A DNA stretch of 64,000 nt from Pontibacter flavimaris (GTDB lineage Bacteria; Bacteroidota; Bacteroidia; Cytophagales; Hymenobacteraceae). The stretch is from assembly GCF_001907195.1 (NCBI RefSeq), contig NZ_LVWA01000004.1, positions 434,001-498,000 of the forward strand. The letters are read 5' to 3'. A program made the translations under genes and the position numbers. Below are positions 9,201 to 17,518 of the stretch, piece by piece. Numbering within the stretch: position 1 is the first letter of the stretch; every line of letters begins with the position of its first letter. A model generated the notes under the pieces. The model searched no databases. It saw only the letters and a program-made list of their open reading frames with translations, and was not told where the DNA came from.

Positions 9201-9241
9201 ACAGGACAGCCCCCGTTGCGAGACGGGGGCTGTCCTGTTTT
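9201..9241 (+). terminator. Rho-independent terminator
   Basis: A perfect 16-base-pair stem (9201-9216 with 9223-9238) has core GGACAGCCCCCG, a 6-base loop and a T-run from 9238. It ends the two-gene secreted-protein unit. Confidence 0.92.
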
Positions 9242-9364
9242 AAGTCCACCGAAAAAGGAGTTATATTGGCAGATTATCGGCCGGGTAGAACATAAAGGGG
9301 GGTAAAATCGTTACCTAATAGCTTCCTGCATCACCCGGCGGGTAGTAACACGGAGATTCCAACT

Positions 9365-10735
9365 ATGCCTAAAATACTTCTGATTGATGACGATCCAGCT
9401 TTCTGCCTGATGCTGAGGGGCTTTTTGCAGCGCCAGCAGTATGAGGTAGCCACTGCTTACACCGCAAACGATGGGCTTCGGCAGTTAAAGGCCCAAAGCT
9501 TCGATCTGATCCTGACGGACTTCCGGTTGCCGGATAAGGACGGCCTGGAGCTGCTCACGCAGATACGCGTGCTGACGCAGGAGGTGCCCGTTATCCTGAT
9601 GACGACCTATGCTGACATCCGCACGGCGGTAAGAGCGATTAAAATGGGGGCCTTTGAGTACATCACCAAGCCCATCAACCCCGACGAGACACTGCTGGTC
9701 ATTAAAAACGCCTTGGCTAAGAAAGCAGAGCCAAAGCAAGAGGCCGCCATTCAGGCCGGTAGCCTGCAGTTTGTGCGTGGCCAGAGTGCGCAGGCCGAGC
9801 AGATTGAGGAGTTTATCTCGCTGGTGGCCCCTACCAACCTTTCTGTGATTATTGAAGGGGAGAGCGGCACGGGCAAAGAGTACGTGGCCCGCATGATACA
9901 CCAGCAGAGCAAGCGCCACAACAAGCCCTTCGTTGCCATAGACTGCGGCGCACTGTCGAAGGAACTGGCGGGCAGCGAGTTGTTCGGGTATGTGCGAGGA
10001 GCCTTTACGGGCGCCCAGAAAGACAAGGAAGGCCAGTTCGAGGCTGCTGAGGGCGGCACCCTGTTTCTGGATGAGATCGGCAACCTGCCTTACGAGGTGC
10101 AGGTAAAGCTGCTGCGTGCCCTGCAGGAGCGCAAAGTGCGCAAACTGGGTAGCACCACCGACCAGGATGTGGACGTGCGCGTACTGGCCGCCACGAACGA
10201 AGACCTGGTGCAGGCAGTGGCCAATGGGCAGTTCAGGGAGGATCTATACCACCGCCTCAACGAGTTCAAAATCAACATACCGGCGCTGCGCGAGCGCGAT
10301 GGCGATGTGGTGCTGTTCGCGGATCATTTTCTGCAGCAGGCAAACCACGAGCTGGAGAAGCAGGTGGAGGGGTTTGACGTGGCTGCCGAGGAGGCGCTGC
10401 TAAAGTATAACTGGCCAGGGAACCTGCGTGAGCTCAAGAACGTGGTGAAGCGCGCCGTGCTGCTGGCCAAGTCTAAGTTTGTGACGCTGCAGGAGCTCCC
10501 GCAGGAGATCGTGAACTATGCGCCTGCACCGGCACAACAGGCTTCGGTAAGCTATACTTCTGCGGTTGACCCGATGGAAACCGACCTTAAAAGTATAAAT
10601 GAGCGCAACGAGCGTGAGATGATCATGGCCATGTTGGAGCGCGTGAAGTATAACAAGTCCAAAGCTGCGCGCCTGCTGAACATAGACCGCAAGACGCTCT
10701 ACAACAAACTGAAGCTCTATAACATCGAGATTTAA
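9365..10735 (+). CDS. Sigma-54-dependent response regulator (NtrC family)
   Basis: A 456-residue transcription activator. The N-terminal receiver domain has the acidic pair Asp9/Asp10 and phospho-acceptor Asp52 (LTDFRLP), Thr80 and Lys102. The central AAA+ domain has Walker A GESGTGK (165-171), the sigma-54 contact loop GAFTGA (212-217) and Walker B GTLFLDE (231-237). The C-terminal Fis-type helix-turn-helix contains NKSKAARLLNIDRKTLYNKL. It should drive RpoN promoters on phosphorylation. It converges with a hybrid histidine kinase gene only 8 bases away, making that kinase a candidate partner, although convergent pairs are not usually co-regulated. Two AAGTATA words fall in the linker before the helix-turn-helix. 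Confidence 0.94.
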   Translation: MPKILLIDDDPAFCLMLRGFLQRQQYEVATAYTANDGLRQLKAQSFDLILTDFRLPDKDGLELLTQIRVLTQEVPVILMTTYADIRTAVRAIKMGAFEYITKPINPDETLLVIKNALAKKAEPKQEAAIQAGSLQFVRGQSAQAEQIEEFISLVAPTNLSVIIEGESGTGKEYVARMIHQQSKRHNKPFVAIDCGALSKELAGSELFGYVRGAFTGAQKDKEGQFEAAEGGTLFLDEIGNLPYEVQVKLLRALQERKVRKLGSTTDQDVDVRVLAATNEDLVQAVANGQFREDLYHRLNEFKINIPALRERDGDVVLFADHFLQQANHELEKQVEGFDVAAEEALLKYNWPGNLRELKNVVKRAVLLAKSKFVTLQELPQEIVNYAPAPAQQASVSYTSAVDPMETDLKSINERNEREMIMAMLERVKYNKSKAARLLNIDRKTLYNKLKLYNIEI

Positions 10736-10743
10736 TTAGCGGC

Positions 10744-13359
10744 TCAGCCGGCCTCAGCCATCTCGTTTATACTTTGCAACTCTTGCTCCAGCGCTTGTAA
10801 CACCTGCTGTACCTGCGGCTGCACGGCCTCCACGACTTGCTGTAGTACCATACCCTCCTGCTGCCCGTTGTGCAGCACCTGCTCCAGTTGCATTAAGTAA
10901 GGCGTTACCGTATGGGCTTTCATGTGTTTGAAGGCAGTCAGCATCTTGTGTGCCATGTTGCCAGCCGCTTCCCAGTTCTGGACGTCAGCCGCTTGTCGCA
11001 ACTGCTCCAGGTTCTGTTCCTGGTCCTGCACCAGTACCTCCAGCACAGCGGCCAATGCCTGGTGGTCATCCCCCGTGAACAGGCGCATCTCACTCAAATC
11101 ATACAACCTCGCTGCCTTGGGTGTAACTTCCGTCTCTGTGGCGGGACTTTCCATCCCTGCCGGCGCCAGAGGCTCATCAGGCAGCGCTTCGGCTATCTTC
11201 TGGTGCAGTTCCTGTTCTGTAAACGGCTTGAGCACGTGGCCTGTAATGGCGGAGTTCCTGAAGAAGCCGGCGTCGTTGCTCAGGATATTGGCCGTGAGCG
11301 CGATGATCGGCACCTGCTTGTCGAGTTTGCGGATGTTGCGGGCCACGGTTTTGCCGCTCATGCCCGGCAGCTGGATATCCGTCAGCACGATGTCGAACGA
11401 GTGCTGCTGCACCAGGTCCAGCGCCTCCTGTCCATCGTTGGCCAAGTATACTTGCATGCCCCAACGACCCAGGATCAGGTTGCAAAGGGTGCGGCTGTAG
11501 GCGTCATCATCCACCACCAGGGCCTTAAGCCCTCTGAATGAAATCGGTAAAGGCGCAGCTTCGGGCTGTGCAGCGGGTACTTCCTCCTGCGATACCTGCA
11601 TTGGCAGTACGACGGTGAAAGTGGTTCCCTCGTTGGCCGCACTATTTACAGAGAGCGTGCCGCCCTGCATATCCACCAGCTTTTTGCTGATCGACAGTCC
11701 CAGCCCGGTGCCGCCATACTTGCGGAGGATGGAATCATCGGCTTGGTTAAACTCCCCAAACACGTGCTGCAGGCGCTCCTGCGGTATCCCAATGCCCGTA
11801 TCAGCCACCGCTATACTTAAGGCCACGCGGCTACGGCGGCGGCTGCGCAGGCGCACATCCACATGCACCTTACCCTGGTGGGTAAACTTGATGGCATTAT
11901 CCACGAGGTTGAACAGCACCTGCTTCAGGCGCAGCGCGTCGGCGCTCAGGTTATCCGGAATGGTGGCGTCAACGCTGAGGCTGAGCTGTATGTCTTTGCT
12001 GGATGCCTTCAGGGCGAAAGCCTGCTCTACCTGTGTGAGGAGCTGGCGCAGGCTAAATGAAGTATGGTTTATCTGCAGTTTGCCCGCCTCCATCTTGGAG
12101 AGGTCCAGCACGTCGTTCACGATGTGGAGCAGGTGCTGGCCGGCCCCGTCGATGGCCTGCAGGTGCTCTGCCTGCTCGGGTTGCAGCGGGGTATGGCGCA
12201 ATTGCTGCGTAAAGCCCAGCACCACGTTCAGCGGCGTGCGCATCTCATGGCTCATGTTGGCCACAAAGGCCTCTTTGGCGCGGGCCAGCTTCACGGCTTC
12301 CTTCTGGGCGTTTATCAGCCTTGATTTATAGTTGTTGCTGCGTGTAAGGTCGCGGAGGATGAGGAGGATAAACGCAATGCCGCTGCCCAGGCCCACTAAG
12401 CCTATGGCCAGCATAATGGTGGATGTCTCCTGGGCCACCTGGCGTGCCTCGGCAGAGTTGAGCTCGGCCTTCTCCTGCTCGTGGCGCTCCATCTCGTGCA
12501 TCATGGCCCGGATCTGGTCCATTACCTGCTTGTCCTGCTGCAGCAGGGCCAGTTCCCTGGCCTGCAGCTTTCGCGCCTGCTCATCGGCTTCGCGCTGTAC
12601 GTTATGCAGAATGCGGCGCACCTGGTTCAGGGAAGCAACCGGTACATTGGCTATGCTGGTATCTATCTCTACCTCCTGCTTTACCTGCAGCTGCGGCATG
12701 ATAACCTTTGGCGGCGGCGGGAGCTCGGTTGTTGGTTTTTCCTTTTTGGTGAATATCTTTCCGAAGAAGCCCCTTTTGTCCTCCGGCTCTTCTACCGGCG
12801 GTGGTGCCACTTTTACCTCCTCGTCCGTGCCGTTCAGGTTCAGGCGGTCGGAGATGGTGGTGGTGGTGCTTTTATGGATAGTGGTGGAGAGCGGCTTCTG
12901 CCTGGCCGTGGATGCGATCTGGCGCATGGCTTTGCCAGAGTAGGTATGCTCTTTCTGCTGTTTTTTCAGGGACACGTACAGGTCCAGGCTCTTGTGCTTT
13001 TCCTGCAGCAGCACCGAGATGGAGTCTACCTGCGCCAGTTCGCCGGGGCTGTCCTGCATCAGGTACTCCAGGGAGTCTATGCGGCTTTGGATGGTGTCGA
13101 GGTGGCCCAGGTAGGCTTTAAAATGCTCCTCGTTGGTGGTGAGGGTATAGGCGCGGATGGCGCTCTCGGCGGTGGCAATGGTGGAAAGGGTTTGCTGCAG
13201 CTCCACCAGTTTGCGGTTTGGCTGCGAGAGCATTTCCACGGAGTCGAGCAGTTTGGTAAAGCTGGAGTAGGTGAGGTAGATGGCTGCCGCCACGATGCTC
13301 AGTGCCAGCGTAAAGCCCACCACCACCTTGGTTTTAATGCTATCCCCGAATATCTTCAT
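10744..13359 (-). CDS. Hybrid sensor histidine kinase with receiver and Hpt domains
   Basis: An 871-residue membrane kinase. TM1 is at residues 11-30 and TM2 at 314-336, enclosing a long extracytoplasmic helical region with a Pro/Lys-rich insert (about 185-225). Next comes HisKA with His371 (NMSHEMRTPLN), then the ATPase with N box around Asn488, G1 DTGIG (520-524) and G2 GTGLGLS (550-556). A receiver follows with Asp661 (LTDIQLPGMSG), then an Hpt domain with likely His804 (AHKMLTAFKHM). This is a complete His-Asp-His phosphorelay, so a separate output regulator is expected. The convergent sigma-54 regulator is the nearest candidate. The sensed signal is unknown. Confidence 0.93.
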   Translation of the reverse strand: MKIFGDSIKTKVVVGFTLALSIVAAAIYLTYSSFTKLLDSVEMLSQPNRKLVELQQTLSTIATAESAIRAYTLTTNEEHFKAYLGHLDTIQSRIDSLEYLMQDSPGELAQVDSISVLLQEKHKSLDLYVSLKKQQKEHTYSGKAMRQIASTARQKPLSTTIHKSTTTTISDRLNLNGTDEEVKVAPPPVEEPEDKRGFFGKIFTKKEKPTTELPPPPKVIMPQLQVKQEVEIDTSIANVPVASLNQVRRILHNVQREADEQARKLQARELALLQQDKQVMDQIRAMMHEMERHEQEKAELNSAEARQVAQETSTIMLAIGLVGLGSGIAFILLILRDLTRSNNYKSRLINAQKEAVKLARAKEAFVANMSHEMRTPLNVVLGFTQQLRHTPLQPEQAEHLQAIDGAGQHLLHIVNDVLDLSKMEAGKLQINHTSFSLRQLLTQVEQAFALKASSKDIQLSLSVDATIPDNLSADALRLKQVLFNLVDNAIKFTHQGKVHVDVRLRSRRRSRVALSIAVADTGIGIPQERLQHVFGEFNQADDSILRKYGGTGLGLSISKKLVDMQGGTLSVNSAANEGTTFTVVLPMQVSQEEVPAAQPEAAPLPISFRGLKALVVDDDAYSRTLCNLILGRWGMQVYLANDGQEALDLVQQHSFDIVLTDIQLPGMSGKTVARNIRKLDKQVPIIALTANILSNDAGFFRNSAITGHVLKPFTEQELHQKIAEALPDEPLAPAGMESPATETEVTPKAARLYDLSEMRLFTGDDHQALAAVLEVLVQDQEQNLEQLRQAADVQNWEAAGNMAHKMLTAFKHMKAHTVTPYLMQLEQVLHNGQQEGMVLQQVVEAVQPQVQQVLQALEQELQSINEMAEAG

Positions 13360-13496
13360 GAAGCTAAAATACAGTTTTTCGCAATGCCAGCAGGTGGCTT
13401 TGGTCCTTATAACGCCATTACAACAGAAATGATTACAGAAGGGTGCCGGTTTGGGGGGGTTTATGGTTTTTAGGAGGTTTGGTTTGGCTTATACCT

Positions 13497-13660
13497 ACCG
13501 ATTTATACTTTATACTTTATACTTACCTGGCGCAAACGTCCGCTTGTGCCTTTTTATACTTGAGCTATACTTTATACTTCGATCTATACTTTTATACTTG
13601 CCGATTTATACTTCCCTGAGTCACTGCCTCCTGCATCTGGACACAAGCTATACTTTTTAG
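13497..13660. repeat. Dense cluster of TATACTT words
   Basis: Ten copies of TATACTT (reverse complement AAGTATA) lie within about 160 bases, all in the same orientation. The first three are in direct tandem (TTTATAC period) at about 13502-13526. The cluster lies 140 bases upstream of the histidine kinase start and abuts the composite repeat that follows. No gene is present. Confidence 0.8.
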
Positions 13661-14175
13661 CTACCGCTGTTCCTCCAGGCTTACGAGCCTACCGTTTCAT
13701 CTCTGGCTTTGGCTCCCTCCAGCCCGGGAGGGCTCCCCGAAATGCTTCGGGGTAAACTCTTTCCCGCTGGGAGCTTTTCCTTTGCTCCTGACTTCGCAAT
13801 GCCTTACTATCGTTCGGCACCGGAAAAACTCGCCTAGGCGCCTCACAGAAAAACTGGGATCAGATTCGATAGCTACGGCCTTACTGTCATCTCGACCTTT
13901 GGGAGAGATCTCTTTAGAATTCCAGCTAGATCTCTCGCCCTGCTCGAAATAACAATAAGGTATAGCAAGTACAGAATTCCCCTCCTTGGAGGGGTTGGGG
14001 TGGGTTTTACTTTATAGGGACAGGTCGCGACCTGTCCGCGCGAGGACAGCGCCTATGAAACTTATATTTTAGCCAAAGTAGTTACAGAGTTCCCCTCCTT
14101 GGCTAAGTCTCGGATCCCGGACTTGTTCCGGGAGAGGGATAGGGGTGGTTGGATTCGGTACTGCAGAACGCGGCT
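13605..14175 (-). repeat. Composite intergenic repeat, copy A (reverse orientation)
   Basis: The reverse complement of this stretch aligns by eye with 21665-22205 and 33290-33735. Shared blocks in order are: CTGCAGTACCGAATCC with a C-rich ACCCCTA block; GTTTCATAG; the palindrome GGACAGGTCGCGACCTGTCC (14018-14037); AAGGAGGGGAATTC; TACTTGCTATA; a large inverted repeat around AGAGATCT bounded by TCATCTCGA/TCGAGATGACA; GCTATCGAATCTGATCCCAG; GCGAGTTTTTCCGGTGCCG; GAAAAGCTCCCAGCG; and GAAACGGTAGG. The end abuts an AAGTATA word. There is no transposase or plausible gene, so this is a non-autonomous repeat. Confidence 0.8.
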
Positions 14176-14268
14176 TCGTACATTTGCAGCAGCATGAGCA
14201 AGTATAAGGGGCTAGGGGTGGGTTTTGTAAGGCACAAGCGGACGCTTGCGCCAGAGGCAGTAAACAAA

Positions 14269-14310
14269 AACCGGCCAGTGGCAAAATCTATACTTTGCCA
14301 CTGGCCGGTT
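14269..14310 (-). terminator. Terminator of the lemA-TPM operon
   Basis: A perfect 17-base-pair stem (14269-14285 with 14294-14310; core CCGGCCAGTGGC) has an 8-base loop that contains part of a TATACTT word. Read on the minus strand it is followed by TTTTTGTTT. It lies 25 bases past the stop of the TPM-domain gene at 14335. Confidence 0.9.
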
Positions 14311-14334
14311 ATACTTTATATCCTGCTTTGTACT

Positions 14335-15114
14335 TTACCAACTGCTGCTGGCGCCGCCCCCGCCGAAGCCGCCGCCGCCAAAACCGCCGAAGCCTCCCCC
14401 GCCCCCACCTCCGCCGCCAAACATGCCGCCGCCGGAGCGGAAGGTGCCGAAGCCGCCGGGAATAATGACAGGGCCGCCGAAAGTTCGGGCGTAGCGTCTG
14501 CCGCCACGTCCGCCGCCACCTCCGCCAATCCGCGAAAGTATAAACACCACCACGATCACCAGTATGATGATGAACAGCAACGATGGTCCTTCCTCGCCTT
14601 CACCTAGCTGGGATGGATCGGCCTGGTAGGCACCGCTGGCCAACTCAATGATCAGGCTGGTGGCCTGGTCGAGGCCCTGGTAGAACTGCCCTTGCGAGAA
14701 GGCCGGCTTTAAGGTGCGCTCGGTAATGCGCTTGGCGATAGCGTCCGGAATATACTCCTCCAGTCCGTAGCCGGTCTGAATGGTGACGGTGCGCTCCTCT
14801 TTCGCTACAAGTATGATAATGCCGTTGTCATACTCGCCGCCGCCCACGCCCCACAGCTCGCCCAGCTCGGCGGCATACTGGTTCGGGTCATAGCCGCCGA
14901 TAGAGGTAACCAGCGCCACTGCGATCTGCGTGGAGGTGGTGTCGGCATAGTTCACCAGCTTCTGCTCCAGCGCCTGCTCCTCCTGGGCCGAAAGCATGTC
15001 GGCGTAGTCGTTCACCAGGCGGTTAGGCTTGGGCGGAAAATCGCTGCTTTGCGCAAAGGCTGCCAGGCTCAGAAAACAGAAGTATAGGGAAAGGGATAAG
15101 TGCTTCATAGACAT
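14335..15114 (-). CDS. TPM-domain membrane protein with Gly-rich tail (YgcG-like)
   Basis: A 259-residue exported protein. The signal peptide (MSMKHLSLSLYFCFLSLAAFAQ) is followed by a TPM domain (about 25-150: RLVNDYADMLSAQEEQALEQKL, TSTQIAVALVTS, NGIIILVAKEERTVTIQTGYGLE). A transmembrane helix lies near 185-205 (LLFIIILVIVVVFIL), then a long poly-Gly/Phe cytoplasmic tail ending GGGGASSSW, the usual ending in this family. TPM proteins occur with LemA across bacteria; roles in membrane stress or photosystem repair are known only for some. It begins 2 bases after the upstream TPM gene. The start could also be the ATG at 15108. Confidence 0.9.
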   Translation of the reverse strand: MSMKHLSLSLYFCFLSLAAFAQSSDFPPKPNRLVNDYADMLSAQEEQALEQKLVNYADTTSTQIAVALVTSIGGYDPNQYAAELGELWGVGGGEYDNGIIILVAKEERTVTIQTGYGLEEYIPDAIAKRITERTLKPAFSQGQFYQGLDQATSLIIELASGAYQADPSQLGEGEEGPSLLFIIILVIVVVFILSRIGGGGGGRGGRRYARTFGGPVIIPGGFGTFRSGGGMFGGGGGGGGGFGGFGGGGFGGGGASSSW

Positions 15115-15116
15115 GC

Positions 15117-15554
15117 TTATTCTCCGAAGGAGACGTCGTCGCTTAGTTCGTTGGTATCGCCTTGGCGGTCGTAGGGGAAGTGGGCCTTCAGCTGCTCACC
15201 GGCCATGCGTACGCCCTGCGCCAGCCCTTCGGCATACTTCTTATACTTAAAGTGCTTTATCACCTCGGCCGTAATGTCCTCCCAGAAGTGATCCGGCACC
15301 GAGGCGTTGATACCCGCATCGCCGAGTACGGCAAACTGGTGGTCCTCCAGGGCGATGTAAAACAGCACCCCGTTGCGCAGCTCGGTCTGGTGCATGTGCA
15401 GCTCGGCGAACACCTCGGTGGCGCGGTCCAGCACATCCTTATCGCAGTTGCTCTCCACGTGTACCCGTATCTCGCCGGAGGTTTGCTGCTCCGCTTCCTG
15501 TATGGCTGCCATTATCTTCTGCTCATCAGCAGGAGTTATGATGTCTCTAGGCAT
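15117..15554 (-). CDS. TPM-domain protein, soluble type
   Basis: A 145-residue TPM-domain protein without signal peptide or membrane segment. The domain is visible as DEQKIMAAIQEAEQQTSGEIRVHVE, NGVLFYIALEDHQFAVLGDAGINA, and a C-terminal helix FKYKKYAEGLAQGVRMAGEQL. It is the second gene of a lemA-TPM-TPM operon, with 69 bases from lemA and 2 bases to the next TPM gene. The arrangement of one soluble and one membrane-anchored TPM protein beside LemA is widespread in Bacteroidota. The biochemical role is not settled. Confidence 0.88.
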   Translation of the reverse strand: MPRDIITPADEQKIMAAIQEAEQQTSGEIRVHVESNCDKDVLDRATEVFAELHMHQTELRNGVLFYIALEDHQFAVLGDAGINASVPDHFWEDITAEVIKHFKYKKYAEGLAQGVRMAGEQLKAHFPYDRQGDTNELSDDVSFGE

Positions 15555-15623
15555 AGGTTTGATTGTTGATAGTTAATTGTTGTTAGTGCTCAGAAAAAAC
15601 AATCAGCAACTAACAATCAGCAA

Positions 15624-16202
15624 TTAAAACTCCACCGTAGGAGCCTGCTGGGCGCCGGCTTCTGCCTCGAAATAGCCTTTGCGCTCGAAATCGAACATGC
15701 CGGCTATGAGGTTGCGCGGGAAGGAGCGGATATAGGAGTTATAGTCCTGCACGGTCTCGTTAAACTTGCGCCGCTCTACGGCAATGCGGTTTTCGGTGCC
15801 CTCCAGCTGCGCCTGCAGCTCCAGGAAGTTCTGGTTCGCCTTCAGTTCCGGGTATCGCTCCACGGATACCAGCAAGCGGCTCAACGCGCCGCTCAGCTCG
15901 CCCTGCGCCTGCTGGAAACGCTCTATGTTCTCGGGTGTCAGGTTATCGGGGCTGATGTTGACGCTGGTGGCCTTGGCGCGCGCTTCTATCACGGCGGTGA
16001 GGGTCTCCTGCTCAAAGTTGGCGGCTCCTTTTACCGTGTTCACCAGGTTCGGGATCAGGTCGGCGCGGCGCTGGTAGGCGTTCTGCACGTTGGCCCATTG
16101 CGATTCCACCGTCTCGTCCTTCTGCACCATCGTGTTATAGCCGCACGAGGACAGGGAGCTGATCATCACGAATCCAATGAGGTAAAAAAACAGTCTTTTC
16201 AT
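15624..16202 (-). CDS. lemA: LemA family protein
   Basis: A 192-residue LemA protein. The N-terminal hydrophobic segment ends in a lipobox-like SLSSC (Cys20), then a long helical coiled domain with QWANVQNAYQRRADLIPNLVNTVKG, the signature of the family, and a C-terminal FNETVQDYNSYIRSFPRN. LemA proteins are membrane-anchored helical bundles facing outside and are usually encoded with TPM proteins, as here. It is the first gene of the leftward operon. The upstream gap of 240 bases is shared with the divergent nucleotidyltransferase gene; I could not identify its promoter. Confidence 0.93.
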   Translation of the reverse strand: MKRLFFYLIGFVMISSLSSCGYNTMVQKDETVESQWANVQNAYQRRADLIPNLVNTVKGAANFEQETLTAVIEARAKATSVNISPDNLTPENIERFQQAQGELSGALSRLLVSVERYPELKANQNFLELQAQLEGTENRIAVERRKFNETVQDYNSYIRSFPRNLIAGMFDFERKGYFEAEAGAQQAPTVEF

Positions 16203-16443
16203 GGTTTTAAGTATATGTTTGAACTATACGCTTTTGTGTGCCTGCAAGGCGATATGAGTACGAATTTAACAAACGCTTGTTAGACAAGGGCAGTAAATAT
16301 GTAAAAATTAACAAGCAGCTATGTTTATGGGACAACAGGAGCCGCCGCGGCAGGCAAATATTATCCGTTTTTATACGCCGCTACCGCCTGGCAGCGTTTA
16401 CTTTATGAGATAAAATCAATATATTGCAGTAAATGCATAGTGA

Positions 16444-17445
16444 ATGAAAGCAATTATACCTGTAGCTGGCGTTGGTTCAAAGCTTCGGCCGCACACGCAC
16501 ACGCAGCCCAAGTCGCTGGTGCCTGTGGCCGATAACACCATTCTGGGCCATATCATAGACAAACTGCTGGAGGCGGGTATACAGGATTTCGTGTTCATTA
16601 TCGGGTACCTGGGCGAGAAGGTGGAGCGCTACGTGCGGCAGAAGTACCCGCAGGCCAGGGCCGAGTTTGTGGTGCAGGAGCCGCGCGAGGGGCTGGGGCA
16701 TGCCCTGTGGGTGGCGCGCCATACCTACGAGCAGGAGGAAAGTATCCTGATCATGCTCGGCGATGCCATTGTGGACGTGGACCTGGAGGCCATCATAAAG
16801 GCGCCTTACTCGGTGCTGGGCGTCAAGAAGGTAGCCAAGCCCTCGCTGTTCGGCGTTACCGAGATGGGCCACGATGAGTTTGTGGTGAAGGTGGTGGAGA
16901 AACCCAAGATCCCGAAGTCGAACTTTGCGCTGGTGGGGCTCTACAAGATCATGCATCCGCAGAAACTCATCGCCTCGCTGCAGCACATCATAACAGAGGA
17001 CGTAAAAACCCAGGGCGAGTTCCACCTCACCGATGCCCTGATGCACATGATCAAGAGCGGCGAGAAAATGGTGCCCTGGAGCGTGGACCATTGGTTTGAC
17101 TGTGGCCGCAAGGAGACGCTGCTGGAGGCAAACGCCACGCTGCTGGCCCGCCCCAGGTTCCGCGACCGCGACTACAGCACACTCTGCCCCGGCTGCATCA
17201 TCATCCCGCCGGTAAGTATAGGCGAGGGCTGCGAGATCACCAACTCCATCATCGGCCCTAACGTAGCCATCGGCGATAATACCACCATTACCAACTGCGT
17301 ACTGAGCAACTCCATCATCGGCTCTTTCTCCGAGCTGCGCCTGGCCGTTATGCACGACTCCATTATCGGCAGCGACGCTTCCTTCAAAGGCTTCAGCCAC
17401 AGCCTCAACATTGGCGACAGTACCGAGATCAATTTCGGGCAGTAA
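16444..17445 (+). CDS. Sugar-phosphate nucleotidyltransferase
   Basis: A 333-residue nucleotidyltransferase of the RmlA/GlmU/ManC superfamily, making an activated NDP-sugar from a sugar 1-phosphate. The N-terminal NTP-binding loop is GVGSKLRPHT (residues 9-18, a variant of GxGTRLRPxT), followed by QPKSLVPVAD. The C terminus has hexapeptide-like repeats (IGEGCEITNSIIGPNVAIGDNTTITNCVLSN, split over several rungs) of a left-handed beta helix. The DCGRKETL segment is common in glucose-1-phosphate thymidylyltransferase relatives. The sugar and nucleotide cannot be told from sequence alone. No cell-wall or polysaccharide genes lie next to it. It is likely cytoplasmic. Confidence 0.85.
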   Translation: MKAIIPVAGVGSKLRPHTHTQPKSLVPVADNTILGHIIDKLLEAGIQDFVFIIGYLGEKVERYVRQKYPQARAEFVVQEPREGLGHALWVARHTYEQEESILIMLGDAIVDVDLEAIIKAPYSVLGVKKVAKPSLFGVTEMGHDEFVVKVVEKPKIPKSNFALVGLYKIMHPQKLIASLQHIITEDVKTQGEFHLTDALMHMIKSGEKMVPWSVDHWFDCGRKETLLEANATLLARPRFRDRDYSTLCPGCIIIPPVSIGEGCEITNSIIGPNVAIGDNTTITNCVLSNSIIGSFSELRLAVMHDSIIGSDASFKGFSHSLNIGDSTEINFGQ

Positions 17446-17518
17446 GCCCCGGCAGCGTGCGTAGTTCCTGCGCGTATCTGTTATAAAAGCCGTTGTATGT
17501 AACTTAAACCATAGCTAT

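Noticed and set aside
14149..14607. 152-codon frame on the plus strand, Ala-rich
   Set aside because: It is the antisense shadow of the Gly-rich tail of the TPM protein and crosses its terminator.
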